Made by a program: the position numbers and the translations under genes | Notes under the pieces: generated by a model | The model's database searches: none | What the model was told of the DNA's origin: nothing | The model's input: the letters and a program-made list of their open reading frames with translations, nothing else | Shown: positions 33,339-45,370 of the stretch, piece after piece | How the letters are laid out: each line of letters begins with the position of its first letter | Position numbering within the stretch: position 1 is the stretch's first letter | Source of the DNA: Climacium dendroides | Taxonomy: Eukaryota; Streptophyta; Bryopsida; Hypnales; Climaciaceae | Reading direction: 5' to 3' | Length of the DNA stretch: 64,000 nt | Assembly: GCA_950106755.1 (NCBI GenBank) | Contig: OX467082.1 | Span: forward strand, 36,580,001-36,644,000

Positions 33339-34900
33339 ATGGGTGACCAGGCTGACAACAAGCATGTGCAGGCACCCATCCCCTCTCTCGCAGAAGAGGT
33401 AAGGAAACGCTCGCCCTTGGTCTAACTTAATCTTCTTGGATGCCGTATGATGTTTGCAGTATATTTGCTTTCCAGTCAAGCCACTATTGTTTTTCCTATT
33501 GTGGTAATTTCCTCGTGAAGGATGTTTTCCTTTTCCACTTATGTTATCTTCCACTATTGAGGTGGTGTATGACGTTTTGGTCTCAAAACACATCAATGCT
33601 TTGGAGAGCCAGTATAGTATGAGATACTATCATTCAGTACCCCGTAATGCTTTGCAGGAGGCAATCATGAAGAAAAAGTATGGCGGTCTCATGCCGAAGA
33701 AGCCTCCCCTGATCTCCAAGGTATTTGTTCGCGCATCTGACCAACGGGACTGTTGATGTACGTTTGTTGAGCAGCATGAATTTGTTGCATGTACAATGCA
33801 AATGTTTCAAAGCTCTGACGTCTTTTTGTTTTTTTGCTTTGTTCTAGGATCATGAGCGTGCCTTCTTTGATTCAGCTGACTGGGCCCTCGGAAAGGTTAG
33901 GCTACTCCATCCTGGCGTGAAGTAGTGGAATATTCCGTGTAGTGCAGTTTCATAAGAATTATCATTCTGTACACGAGGTATATTGGAGGGTACCGGTTGT
34001 GAGCTTTGGTGAGAGCTTTTTATTCTCATGGGCGTCGAGCACAGTTGCTGGTAAGGGTGCTTACGGTCCTTTGGGAGTTGCAGGGTGGAGCACCTCCCGG
34101 TCAAAAGCCCCGCAGTTTGATGGAGACTCTGCGGCCTAAGCTTCAGGTACCCGCTATGGCAGTTGTGATATGCTTGAGAAGTGCGGGTTATAATTTTACC
34201 TCATCAAATCCAGAGCGAGACTAGTAGTGTACATTTGGATTTGGTGGAAGTGTTGTGACACGGAGAACGAGAGAATGTGGAGTGGATTGTTCCACAGAAA
34301 GAGCAGCTAGTGATCGTAGGGTTTTCATTTGTTTCTGGATTCGGATGATGAGGTTGATAACCAATTTAGGGAGCTCTTTGTTCTACTTGAGTTTTGATAC
34401 GCTTGAGTTTTCTCGAATTCTCTTGCAAAGTGTACTAATTCATGTCAATGAATAATAGTAATTAGGTGGTACTGTTTCGGTTGAACTGCTGAAGCTGGTC
34501 TCCAATTTGTTTGCCTTTGCCTGTGTAGCCTTCGTCCCATCATTTGGCGCGATCACGGAGATCGTCTCTTCTTGCAGCCGACAATGAAGGCGAAGGTCAC
34601 GTTGACAGTGAAGGTTCGTAAAGGCGACCTTGTTGTACCTAGCCACCTCTGAACGGAGTTCCTTTACTCGTATGGGTTGACGGTGACGGATGGCATACGT
34701 GAACAAAAAATATTTTGGTGGTCTGTAGTTTCTTTTTGGACAGGGAAGGATTTCTGTGATTGAGCAACGATTGGGGATGTACACCATCCTTCGAGTAGAT
34801 GTTCTCGGTGTTCTTTGATTTTAATCCATGTTGTTTCTGAATTTCAGGTAACAGAGATTCGGATAAGCCAGCGAATGATACCAACGGCTTTTCTAAATGA
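33339..34900 (+). CDS. Endosulfine/ARPP-19 family protein, 123 aa
   Basis: Six exons: 33339-33398, 33658-33720, 33848-33895, 34084-34146, 34529-34613, 34848-34900; total 372 nt with GT-AG introns. The core reads KKKYGGLMPKKPPLISK, then DHERAFFDSADWALGK, then the tail ETLRPKLQ. FDSADW is the plant form of the FDSGDY motif whose serine is phosphorylated by Greatwall-type kinase, turning the protein into an inhibitor of PP2A-B55 at mitotic entry in animals and yeast; the plant role is inferred by family. The basic LARSRR stretch and the acidic Asp/Ser-rich tail (DNEGEGHVDSEGN, DKPANDTNGFSK) are expected for plant members, whose C-termini are disordered. Exon 5 begins at the CCTTCG after TGTGTAG (34529); a nearer acceptor at about 34577 would break the frame. 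Confidence 0.92.
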
Positions 34901-36214
34901 ATGCTGAGGACATGTCCGAGAAGAATGAATCTTCTGGACGAAAAGAGTTTATCTCATTTCTAGTGCAAATGAAGCACAGGAAGGGGGATTTCTTGATACT
35001 CATAAACTGGACGAGAATAGTACTTCGATTCATGCGTGTTTTTAATGAAAGAGTACCGTGGGAGCGGTTAGACAGTCAGCTGAGGATTTACTGCCTTGTA
35101 TGCTTCTGTTAAACCTCATTCATGAGTTTTGGTGATGGGAGATATTGAGTTTTGGCATCGTGACAGGTTCTGAGCCCAGTATCTGCTCCTTTGCTTTGTA
35201 TCGATTAGTGCGGATGTGTGAATACGTGTGAATATTTTGGAATGTGCTGTATTTGGATTGTTTAGTCCAGGTTTGCATTTGTTCATGTCAATGTAATTTT
35301 TATGCGTATCAATGTGCTCTTGTTAGTCCCTCAAGTTCAGAGAGTCGGAACCTCACTCTTCAAATGCATGCAGATTCAATTTGGACAGGAGCGCGTTGTT
35401 CAAGTCTGTATTTAGAATGAGTGAATCCGTCATTTTGCTTTGTGAATTGCGTTCTGAGAGTTTAAAATTTTATGGTTGAGCTACTTTCCACTTTTAGCTG
35501 ACTATTGGATTTCTATATTAACCCGTTGGTTTAGTCACAGGGAGATTAAATCTGATTCCCGGATTGCTATTCTCAGGTTGAATTAAGCTTGAATTTCCTC
35601 TCCACTCTGACGTTTGCTTAGACTCCGGCCAGGGATTTGAATGGCACAAATTCTCCCTGTTCGCCCTGTTCGCTCTTTTTCCCTGATCACCGTTTCGAGT
35701 GCAAAAGCATTTTTGAAACTTCTGATATTCCCGTAAGTGAAACAGGGATAATCTCCCTGTGAGTTCATTGCAGAAATTTGTTGTGAAGGTTCGCAAGCAC
35801 AAACGTTGTGGACTTCACGCGTAAGGTAGAGATTACAATTTTTTTTTAAGACCTAATCCCCTTTCCCCTGTTACCAACAGCAATTGATTATATCATTTAC
35901 TTAATAGGGCTTATTCGCATTTGCTATGCAACGTCACACTTTGAAATTGCTTAAGAAACTCCAACAATGTGGGAAAAAAATAAATTTCAACAAATCTAAC
36001 TCGTACCCAAAGTGGTTTCTCTAGAGCTTTTATACACTTCCAAAGCTCACTCCTACATCTGCTAGAATGCTCCCCAAAATTACACTCCTACATACGTTCA
36101 TAGTGAAGCAAATTGTACCTTCTGAAAGCCCAATATCTACACTCACAAAGTATACAGTGCTAGTCGACTTGCGACATTCACAACATAAAAAAGACAGGGA
36201 TTGTACAGTATAAC
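34901..36214. other. Spacer between convergent endosulfine and TCHQD genes
   Basis: Contains both 3' UTRs and one small TIR element (35536-35761). Other short frames have no domain. Confidence 0.5.
35536..35761. mobile_element. Small TIR element, CACAGGG ends (226 bp)
   Basis: Begins CACAGGGAGATTA and ends TAATCTCCCTGTG, a perfect 13-bp terminal inverted repeat. The 3-bp AGT is repeated just outside both ends (35533-35535, 35762-35764). A 3-bp target duplication with CAC-type termini resembles CACTA elements, although the usual CACTA start is CACAG here. No coding capacity. Confidence 0.7.
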
Positions 36215-38263
36215 CTACTGCTTGTATTTCCCAGTCACCTGATCCACCACAATCTTACCAACGGAAGGCACGACCTCAGAAGCCGCAGCCACCGGATTAT
36301 CAGAAGTCCCAAACACCGTCTTATAACTAGGCCTCTTCTGCAGCTCCTGGTAGTACGCCTTCACCTTGGGCCGACTCTCCAGGTACTCGCCTTCCTTCTT
36401 GAGCAAGTAGATGCGGTACAGCACGGGCGTGAAGATGACGTCGGCCGCGGAGTACGCTGGTCCTGCGAGGAACTTTTGGGTGGAGAGTTTGGTCTCGGCT
36501 TCGTCGAGGAGAGCAACGAGTTGGAGACGATTCTTCTCAACGAGGGCGTCGTTATTGGGGTTATCGATGAGATTTTTTCGCATGGTGTCGACCTTCTCAC
36601 CGTATAGTTTCGCCATGTCCGGGTTCTTCTTGGCGTTCGCCTCGGCCACTTTGATCTTGTACTCCGTACTGACCTGTAACATGTCAAATTTGTACAGAGC
36701 TGCTTAGTTTAAAATCATGGATTTCTAGTGCCCGTGATTTTGGTACTAATAGTTTTCTCTAGGTATGTAAGAGCATCCTCAATGGAACTCCTACGGTTGA
36801 ATGATGACCTCGAAAGCGTATCAGTGGTTGGCATTCTCTACGTGTTTTGTTCTACATGATTTGTTTTAGAGAATTTTGGTGTGAGGTCAATAGTCCACTG
36901 TTGCAGTGAAGGTGCTCGAAACTGAGGACCCGTTCCTATATGCAAACACATCTCCCAGTGCATAACCAAATGATACTCACCACAATACCGTGGTGAAAAT
37001 CTTTCGCAAGCAATCATCGGTGTTAGCGAAGTATAACTTGCATTCGTTAAATCTGAAATTCACTTGGCTTTATCTTGCGAATACATGGACAGGTCTATAT
37101 GCAACATGTAGCAGTGGTATTGCGATTCACCACCTTTTTGAGGTCTAACAAGAAAATAAGAAATTTAAGAAGCGTGAAAATTCAGCCAGATTTCAATAAA
37201 AACAAAATTGTCATGTTTAATAATTTAAGAAGAAAAATAGTATGTAAAGTTTGTCAGATTTAGTAGCCAAACCCAAATGTGGAGTCACCCCAAGGAAAAA
37301 ACATCAAAATAACTGCTGTTTTCTAGGTCCGGAATGTTTAGAAGTCTTTTAGAAAACAGAGTTGTAAGAGTTAGGAACCCCAGGCTGACCTTGAGCGCGC
37401 CCCCAGCGGGCGAGTTAGCAGCCGCGAAGAGGTTGCCGTCCCAGGCGTCCACTTTGTTGAGCCACTCGTCCACGAAGGCTCTGTCTACGGAGTCTCCTCC
37501 TAGTGGCGCCCCCTGCCGATCGGCCCAGCGGATGATCTCCACGGACTGCGTGATCTTCTCGTTGCCCACCACCAGCGACGGCGCTGACGCTTGCGGGTTG
37601 ATCTCAAGGTACCAAGGCTCCAGCGACTCGCCGTTGAAGAGGTCGATCTTCTTCTCAACATACTGCAATCAAGGAAACTCGCCGTCAGCACATGCATTGA
37701 CAGAGCTATAATGTGGTTTCCCTACATATAAAGGAATTGGTTCTCCAGGTGTGAGCAATGGAGATTGTTTTATACTTCCAGGCAAAAAAAAATGGAACTC
37801 AATGCAATTGGAAACGTACACTAACAGTCAAATTCACTTAATCCCATCTCAAGGGTGAAGGATTCATAGTTTTTAAATGCACGTTTTGATTGATCATGCT
37901 GTACAAAGTATAATTGAAATGGGGGATTACTTTACATCATTACATTAAGTAAAGAACATTGTATCGGTTGGTTTAGGGTAAAGCTGTGCGAGGCGACTCA
38001 CCGGGATGCGCTTCTCCTCCAACGCCAGCCTTGACTTGGCAGGGTTGAACGCAAGCGCATAATTGTAGAAGACCACAGAATTCGATGTTCCCTCCGAATC
38101 TGAAATTGAAAATCCAGAGCTTTCATTAGGATGCCCAGTTGTCGTTAACAATTAGTATGTCCAATGCCGAATACTGTCCTGGAATTCAAGTGTTAAATGA
38201 TGGGGCATGGAACGAACCCTGGGAGGCAGGCTGAGCCGACGCTGCGCCAAAACTCCCGGCCAT
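36215..38263 (-). CDS. TCHQD: TCHQD-like glutathione S-transferase, 291 aa
   Basis: Four exons on the minus strand: 38263-38218, 38099-38002, 37662-37390, 36673-36215; total 876 nt, all GT-AG. Residues 1-21 are an Ala/Ser-rich extension. The thioredoxin-like domain runs from VVFYNYALAFNPAKSRLALEE through NPQASAPSLVVGNEKITQS. The C-terminal helical domain carries LLDEAETKLSTQKFLAGPAY-SAADVIFTPVL and QKRPSYKTVFG, and the family-typical LDE-ETKL, SAADV-F-PVL and RPSYK-V wording supports the TCHQD class. TCHQD enzymes are named from bacterial tetrachlorohydroquinone dehalogenase; their plant function is little known. Aligned with other TCHQDs from LALEE backwards, the expected active-site serine appears to be Ala, so classical activity is uncertain. 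Confidence 0.88.
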
Positions 38264-38365
38264 GGCTGCACTGCACGTTAGCAACCAGGACGCTGCACAA
38301 CTCCTCACAAACGTCCTCCTCGGCAAACCAAAGTCCTCTGCACGCACAACAAATGCAATAGGTAA

Positions 38366-38960
38366 GTCGAGCCATCCACGGCCTCAATTGGGTTAATTAG
38401 CAAGTCGAGCAACAACACCAGAAGACCGAAGCCGCTTCAGCAGGAAGAAACAAATTCCAGTCGAATTAGGGCCACAAGACACAAATTGAGAGCGGATTCC
38501 CGCGAGAAATCCAGTAAGAAAATACACATGGTTGTCCTTTTGTGTCCAATTTCCATTCCTGGTGTATCCCAGTGTATCCTATGCTCTCATCACTGGATGT
38601 GGACAATGAAACTCCTCAAAGATGGACATCTGGGGTTTCTCCTGCGTTCAACCCCGCGACATGCAATAGAGAAGCCAAGCCATTCACCACCTCAATTGGG
38701 ATCAGAAACTCAAGCAACATCAACAGAAAATCGCATCCAGTTCAGCAGGAAGAAACAAATTCCCACCCAAATTCTGGCCACAAAAACCAAGACTCTCAAT
38801 GGGAGCGGATTCCCACAGGAGAAATCCATTATGGAAATTAAACAATGCCCCTTAATGTCCCAATTCCATTCCTCGTGTCTCCTATTCTATCACCACTAGA
38901 CATTGACTATGAAACTCTTCAGAAGTTCCACAGATGGACATTTTGGATGGCTCGGGATTG
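38366..38960. repeat. Two-copy ~308-bp tandem duplication upstream of TCHQD
   Basis: GCCATCCACGGCCTCAATTG at 38371 and GCCATTCACCACCTCAATTG at 38679 head two copies with a 308-bp period. Both run through TTCAGCAGGAAGAAACAAAT, GAGCGGATTCCC, GAGAAATCCA, CCAATT-CCATTCCT and AGATGGACAT. The first copy begins about 100 bp upstream of the TCHQD start codon, so the duplication lies in the promoter. Confidence 0.85.
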
Positions 38961-39560
38961 CTTTGCTTACCTGCGTGCTGTCCCGCAAACGAGCCGCTCA
39001 AATCGATATTACTGGACACGCGAACAACGCCGACGCTCCTTTCCGGCAACAAGCGACGCAAGCCCCCCACTCGCAACACAGGCAAGGCGCGCAACCCTCC
39101 CGAGATCGAATGACGCCCCGCAATGCAAGCGGCCGAGAAAATGGCGCTCGTCGCGAGAGCCCTACTGCCCATCACCATCGATGCTGACTCCATATACGTA
39201 AGTTCGTATCTATCTATTACTCGATCGATTTCAACCGAGAATAGACAAGGAAAAGGGCTGGATCTTGAAGTAAGTTGCGTCCCAATTGATGAGTTTCGCC
39301 CAAGAGTTGCTCTAGGATCGACTGGTATGAAGCCAGGAACTGAACAGCGAGCTTGTTATCCTTTGGGGTGCGAGTGGACGGGAAGCTCGCGGCCGAGGCT
39401 GCTGTGAGCGAGCTGCAAACTGAGGGCATGCGGGGCGTTGATGCATGGTAACTGGAGTACAGTTGGGAGCTGCGGCGCTCCCCACGCGGCGTCACGCTGG
39501 GGGCTGTTGCTGCTTTTGCTTTCGTCGTGGAGTCTGCTGCCATAACGTTACTTACTAGTA

Positions 39561-39780
39561 AGGTAGGAGCACCCAATGGAGCATCAGTGTACCTAAGAGC
39601 CTCACTTTCTACACGGGATAGTCATTTCAAAACTTAAATGTAGACAAACTGTAGATAACTTATTTTTATTGACCAAAATAATAAGTTATCTACAGCCGAC
39701 TTACATTTATGTTCTAAAATCATTACCTTACCTAGAAAGTGACACCTTTGGTATACTGACGCCATTGGGTGCTCCTACCT
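39561..39780. mobile_element. Foldback MITE (220 bp), AGGTAGG termini
   Basis: Starts AGGTAGGAGCACCCAATGG and ends CCATTGGGTGCTCCTACCT, with TA outside both ends (39559-39560, 39781-39782). Complementarity continues through most of the element (AAGTTATCTACAG at 39691 pairs with CTGTAGATAACTT at 39650), making a hairpin with arms of about 100 bp. The termini resemble the AGGTAGG MITE family at 27871, but the interior does not. Confidence 0.9.
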
Positions 39781-39782
39781 TA

Positions 39783-41944
39783 ACCCTGGAATGATGGAGC
39801 CCGAGACCTTAAAGTCAAACCCCCAAACCCTCCGGCTTGTGTCCTTGATCCTATTTATAGGTGAAACATTTTATTTTTATTTTTTAGAGACCAAATCACA
39901 TGTCTGGTATATATCATAAAATTTTCAGATTTTGGGGGGGAAATTTCAAATTATCATGAATTTTTGAAGAAAAAGTGAAGAAAATTCATATCAAATATAA
40001 AACATGTTCAAAAAACTTGAAAATTATGGAATAGAAGAACATTATATTATAGAAAATGATGGTGATAAATAAGGATTCCATGCCAAAGTCTATATTTAGA
40101 AACATGGTCATAGATCCTCAATTTCAAGCTTCAATAATATGCTATTTTGAAGGATTTTTTCAAAAGTTTCGAGTGGAGTAGAAACTCTTAATTTTGTTAG
40201 TTTTGCTCAAAATTTAAAGAAATAATCTTGAATATCAAAATTAAGTTTTGAAAAAACAACTTAAATTATAATATACATTGTATAGGTATACCATTCTTTT
40301 TGACAAACTTAAGTTGTATAAAATTGAAAAACAAATTATATGACTTGAACTTAATTCAATGATGTGGATATTGCATTAATAAATTGCATAGAAAATATTG
40401 CATAAAAATCATCCATTCTTTGATGTAAAAATAGATTGTTTGACCATCCATCATACCAAAATAGTTTGTAGTGTCTTTAATTCTAGAAGGACATAGCCTC
40501 TATAATCAAGGTAGTCACCAAAATACTCTTATTATTTAAGTCATTTTCAAGGCACAACTTCAATCTACTCTTCAATGCACTCCTCTATAATTTATTAACT
40601 TTTCACTAGGTTATATTAGTAATTAGAATTTCAAATTTTTATCAGAGTACTTTGAAGAGGTACAAGAAAACTCAAATTACAGACATTTGACAATGAAAAT
40701 AAACTGCTTCAAAAGCTAGCTAAAAGATAAGATATTCTAAAGGTTTGGAAGTGCCATGTACTTTAATAAGCTTGATTTGCTACCTCTATAGTTTATGTCT
40801 TTGATCTAACTTTTGAAGAGGTTTATTTTCATTGTCCAATGATAAAAAAAAATTTATAATTATAATTATAAATTGGTGAAAAGTTAGCACTTTATTGAGT
40901 GCATTGAGGTTATGTAATGAGGATGCCTTGAGAGTAGATCTAGTGGTCCATCAATGCCTTGATACTTAAAAACACCATTTATTCTTCTCTATTGTAAAAA
41001 ATTTCTATCATTAGCCTAATTGAATGTTTATATTTATTTTATAAGTATATGAAAAGAGACTTCATGTAACCAAAAGTGCATTATTTGGATATTGTATACA
41101 AAAGTTATGAGGGGTCAAAGTTTTAATTCTTAATAGATGTTCTAAAATTGTTTCTTCAACAATAGATTCATATTGAATTAGGAGATGTATAGAATGAAAG
41201 CATGTGATTAAGTGACACTTTTGGACATTTAACTAAGATAAAATATTACATCCAAAATTTGGAGAGTGGATCACTTGCATATCCTTGTATGATGAAACAC
41301 AAATCAAAACTAAATTTTTTATCACCAATGATTTAATTTGGAAATTTTGAATTCATATTAGGAATCAAAGACCTTGAAATAGCAATGACACTAGCACGTG
41401 AGTTTAGACATGTGAGCCTAGAAATGCAAACCTACAAGCCTTAAGCCTAGGTGTAAGTAGGTACTCTACAACAATTGAAGGTATTTGTAACATATACACT
41501 TAAAATATAAGTATCCTACGACCATAGAAGGTGCTTATAACATAGGTACTTATAACATAAACATCTATAATATAGATATCCAATAATCATGGAAGTTATC
41601 TATAACATAAATTCCTATAATATAATTAGAAACTTATAATATAAAAGTCCTATAACCATGAAAAAAACTTATAACATAGGTACCTACAACATAGACACCT
41701 ATAATATAAATATCCTATAACCATGGAAGACACCTAGAATATAGGAGTCTAGGCTCTTAAACTCGTGGGCTCAAGATCCTAAGCTTATATACTAATAACC
41801 ATACTTAAAATAAATAAAGAAGCTTGAAAATACAAAATTAACCAATACAATGACATTCATCTAATTAGGACCAAAAAAATTTCAAGATATGCATGTCATT
41901 GCGACTACATTCTTGTAAGTTTGTTCTAACATTATAAAAGGGAT
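39783..41944. other. AT-rich spacer with MITE relic and ~65-bp minisatellite
   Basis: A degraded AGGTAGG-family core lies at about 41067-41240 (ATTTGGATATTGTATACAAA, AGTTATGAGGGGTCAAAG). A degenerate tandem array with a period of about 65 bp lies at about 41470-41745, marked by (C/T)CTATAACCATGGAAG-type blocks near 41516, 41582, 41650 and 41712. Otherwise nothing was recognised. Confidence 0.6.
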
Positions 41945-44900
41945 TGTCACGATCCAAATGACACCTAACAACTTCCAGCAGTTCACTAGGTTCACCACAA
42001 CCCATTTACATCATCACTTGGGTACCAACTGCCTAACATTGCACATGCCAAGCACACATAGTGTTAGTCCACATTTCCAACTCAGCTTGCCAGTCCCAAT
42101 CACCGGGACTACTAGCACACACTCTCATCGTGACATCGGGCATGTCACTTAGTAACATGGGGCGGAACTTCCACCTTAATGTGCAAGGACCCATAGTAGC
42201 ACTATTCACCATGATCCTAACCGTCCTTGAGTGTCACCCCACTTCATGTTAGCCTTTTTTGCATTTGCTACTCATCCACTAGAGGTAACCGACGCTCACA
42301 ACTCGGGGCACATTTAAGGAGGCCTAGCAAGGGGCGGGACTCCACCCAACCGATGCCACGGGACACACACAAGTGTCCCATGATGCCTTGAAGTGGTGGT
42401 GAAGTCACCACCAACCATGAGTCATTAGGACTCACCAAGGCGTCAAGAGGGAGTGAGGAGGGAGACCAACCCCTCCTATAGTATTCTCTATGGTATTCAG
42501 CATATCCCCCCATCCTAGGTCAAAGGAAGTCCTTGGATAACCTTGGGTTGTGGAAGACCACCCACTTTCAATCCAAATCGCCAAGTTACGCCACCGTTTG
42601 AACTTTCGAACTTCCGAACTTCCAACCGGCGTAACTTTGCGCTTAGAGATCCAAATCCAACATGCGAGTCCATTTTAGACATCTACGCAACGAGTAGATG
42701 CTAATGGAATACTCACTCGTCCCATTTGGACAAGTTCTCGCAAAGTTATGGCCCTCTAAAGATTTGGATTCACTAGGGGAGGCGTCACGCCTTCACCACG
42801 GCTCTTCTTTTGGCCATAACTTTTGACTCATGTCTTAAAACCTCGTAATGCTTGTCATTCTAGGTTCTTTGTGTTCATAGCTTTCCAATGATATGTCACA
42901 TGCCATACTTTCTTGTGGTATTCATTGTGAACCCCTCACACCTAGCCCTCACGTGTCCTGGCACCACCGGGACCCAGTCAACTTTGAACGGCCATAATTT
43001 TTAGCTCACAACTCCAAATTGCACGTTCTTTGCACCATTAGAAGCGTATTGTTAAGGGCCGGTTTATACTTGGGGTTGGATTGAGGGCCGGCCGGAACTC
43101 TCCAAGTTTGAACCAATAGGAGTGCTCAATTTCTCCAAATCCAATCCAAGGCGTTTATACTTGGGGCCGGATGGAACTACAACTCATCCTACGTGTCGCC
43201 TTAGGTGGCATGGTTTTGGTGCCAAACCATCCGGCCCAAGGGAAGCAATCGGGCCGAGGTTTTTGGTGGTCTGAACTCCCATCTAGGGCTGGATTGGGGC
43301 CAAATTGGGCTCCTCCGTTGGATTGTACAAATCTCCACCGTCTACGAATGTGAATTCTTTCGTTTTCTATTTTGGTATGTGCTTGTTAATTGTGAGCTCA
43401 AGAAACTTCCACTAATATGCATTTCTAAATTTTTAGAGCTTGATCTGTTGCCAATTATATTTCAGTTTGACATTGGGAGTACTATAGTGGGCTTGGAGCT
43501 CTGGAATGGAACTGTACACAATTTATAATACATTATATAAACTTGTTATAATATAATATATAAATTCATTATAATACATTATATAAACTTGTTGTAATAT
43601 AATATATAAATTCATAATAATATAATATATACAATCTTGTTTGTTTGATAAGATGTTTTATAAAATTATTCTTATTAATAAGTGAATATGAGATTTTTAA
43701 GCATGTTTGGTTCAATCATTTTTAATTGACTCAACATAAGATGTTTATTTTTATTTAGAATTTGGTACTTGTTTATTTAATAGAGCTGTTCTTAATTTCT
43801 AAATGACCAAGGTACCAAATTTTGGTGTGAACAATACTTTGAAGTTTAATAAAACTTAACAAAGTTGCTATTCTTAATAGTTTATATAAATTTTAAAGTC
43901 TTTTTTAAGTCTAGTTTTAGCATCAAAAATTCAATTTCCAAAATGATTGATTATGATTTATTTATTCAAGATTTTGTACAAGAGTGTCCATCACAATCTT
44001 GACTTTCATAGTATTGAGGGCTTTTGGAAATGAGCTTCAAATACACTAGATCTTGGAGAAAAAAATCACATTAAAGATTCATTTTAAAAATTGTAGAATA
44101 GATTTTGAAAAGTCATAAATTGATTGGGATTATGCATATTAGGCCCTTTATCCTCATATTTTTTGGTGACTTGATTTGTTTCATATTTTTTAGATTTTTG
44201 TGTAATTAGTTATGAATTTTTTAAAGTTGAAAGGCAACGGGCACTAAAAGTGACCATGTCCTAAAATGTGCTAGTACATTCAATAAAGCAAAATGTACCT
44301 CTCCGTTATAATCACTCTTAGATCATGGGGTTTTTTAGAGCAAACTCCCTTATGTATTTATTTTTTTAATTTTAAAGAAAAATCATCATCAATGAAGTAC
44401 CATGTTTTAGCATTAAACATGTTGATTACAAATGCATGTTCTATGTAAGAGGAAAACCAAAACATTAATTTTTTTTGTTTTTAAGTAAATAAATAAATAA
44501 ACTTCTTTTTTATTTTAGATATAAAATATATAGGAACAAAAAAGAAAAAAAAAAAAAAAAAGAAAAAAAAAGAAAAAAAAAATCTTTTTTTTTAATTAAA
44601 AAGAAAAGAAGAGAAAGATAAACGTGCATGTTTTTATATATTTTTTTAATTGAGCATTGAGAAAATTCAAGAGCACATGAACTGAAAATTCGGCCCTAGA
44701 ATCCGGCCCAAGGGGTTTACATTAATTGGGGCCGGATGGAAAAACTTGGGCCGGATTGAAGGCCGGATCGAAGGCAAATCCGGCCAGCCTTCCATCTCGC
44801 CCAGCCCACAGTATAAACTGGCCCTAAGAGTTTTCCAAACATATATGACACTCTCTCGTTTACTTCAAACCAGGGCGTCATTGCGCCCTGTTTGATTGGG

Positions 44901-45012
44901 AGTCTCTCAATTCTCCCTACCTAGTATATTGCAAGGCTTGGGAAGTCACCCCCAAGGTCCCCTCTTGCGCAATAAGGTTCATCGGGCACCCCAAGTAGAT
45001 AGGGGCGTGACA
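41945..45012. mobile_element. Solo LTR with nested TIR element
   Basis: Starts TGTCACGATCC and ends GGGGCGTGACA, with canonical TG...CA ends extended to a 7-bp inverted repeat (TGTCACG/CGTGACA). The 5-bp GGGAT is repeated directly outside both ends (41940-41944 and 45013-45017). No gag-pol frame lies inside, and subtracting the nested element leaves about 1.3 kb. It is therefore best read as a solo LTR left by recombination of an LTR retrotransposon (superfamily not determinable here). Confidence 0.85.
43056..44824. mobile_element. Nested PIF/Harbinger-like TIR element (1.77 kb)
   Basis: Begins GGGCCGGTTTATACT and ends AGTATAAACTGGCCC (one mismatch), with TAA on both sides (43053-43055, 44825-44827). 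A 3-bp TAA/TTA target and GGGCC-type ends suggest PIF/Harbinger. GGCCGGAT-type subterminal repeats recur near both ends. There is no transposase; the interior is AT-rich and includes a poly-purine run at about 44537-44582. It interrupts the solo LTR and so inserted later. Confidence 0.75.
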
Positions 45013-45059
45013 GGGATAAATCTTCTTATAATATAGCTACTTATTTGAGTTGCTCAAAC

Positions 45060-45370
45060 ACTAAAATATATCTCCAAAATGACACCATGCCTAAAACCAC
45101 CATCATCACTCTATATACATTTCCAAAATCAATGTGTATATATGTTGAAGAAATGATTTTATAACATCTTTAAAAAAAACTGACCTTTCATAACTTTTGC
45201 ATATGGTATCCAAATGCGTGTTCTTTGGTGCATTGGAACCTTTTGTCACTAGATACTTGATGTAGAAGTTTAAAAGGTCGAAAACCACCTTTCACTTGCC
45301 ACTAAGAAAATATGAAAATTTGAGCAATAGGCAGAGTAGCAAAAGTGGTGGTTTTAGGGGTACCCACCTT
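45060..45370 (-). mobile_element. MITE, AGGTAGG family, minus-strand copy
   Basis: On the minus strand it starts AGGTGGGTACCCCTAAAACC near 45369. It then carries ACTTTTGCTACTC, TTTCATATTTTCTTAGTGG, AAGTGAAAGG, GCATTTGGATACCATATGCA and AAAGTTATGAAAGG in the same order as the copy at 27871. It ends near 45060 without a clean terminus. It lies immediately beyond the solo LTR. Confidence 0.75.

Noticed and set aside
34577..34680. Alternative endosulfine exon starting after CTTGCAG and ending at a nearby stop
   Set aside because: The acceptor at 34528 keeps the frame and yields the conserved basic and acidic tail of the family, so the longer exon was preferred.
39217..39576. Minus-strand open frame of 119 codons
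   Set aside because: It begins at TTG inside the MITE terminus, is low in complexity and matches no family.
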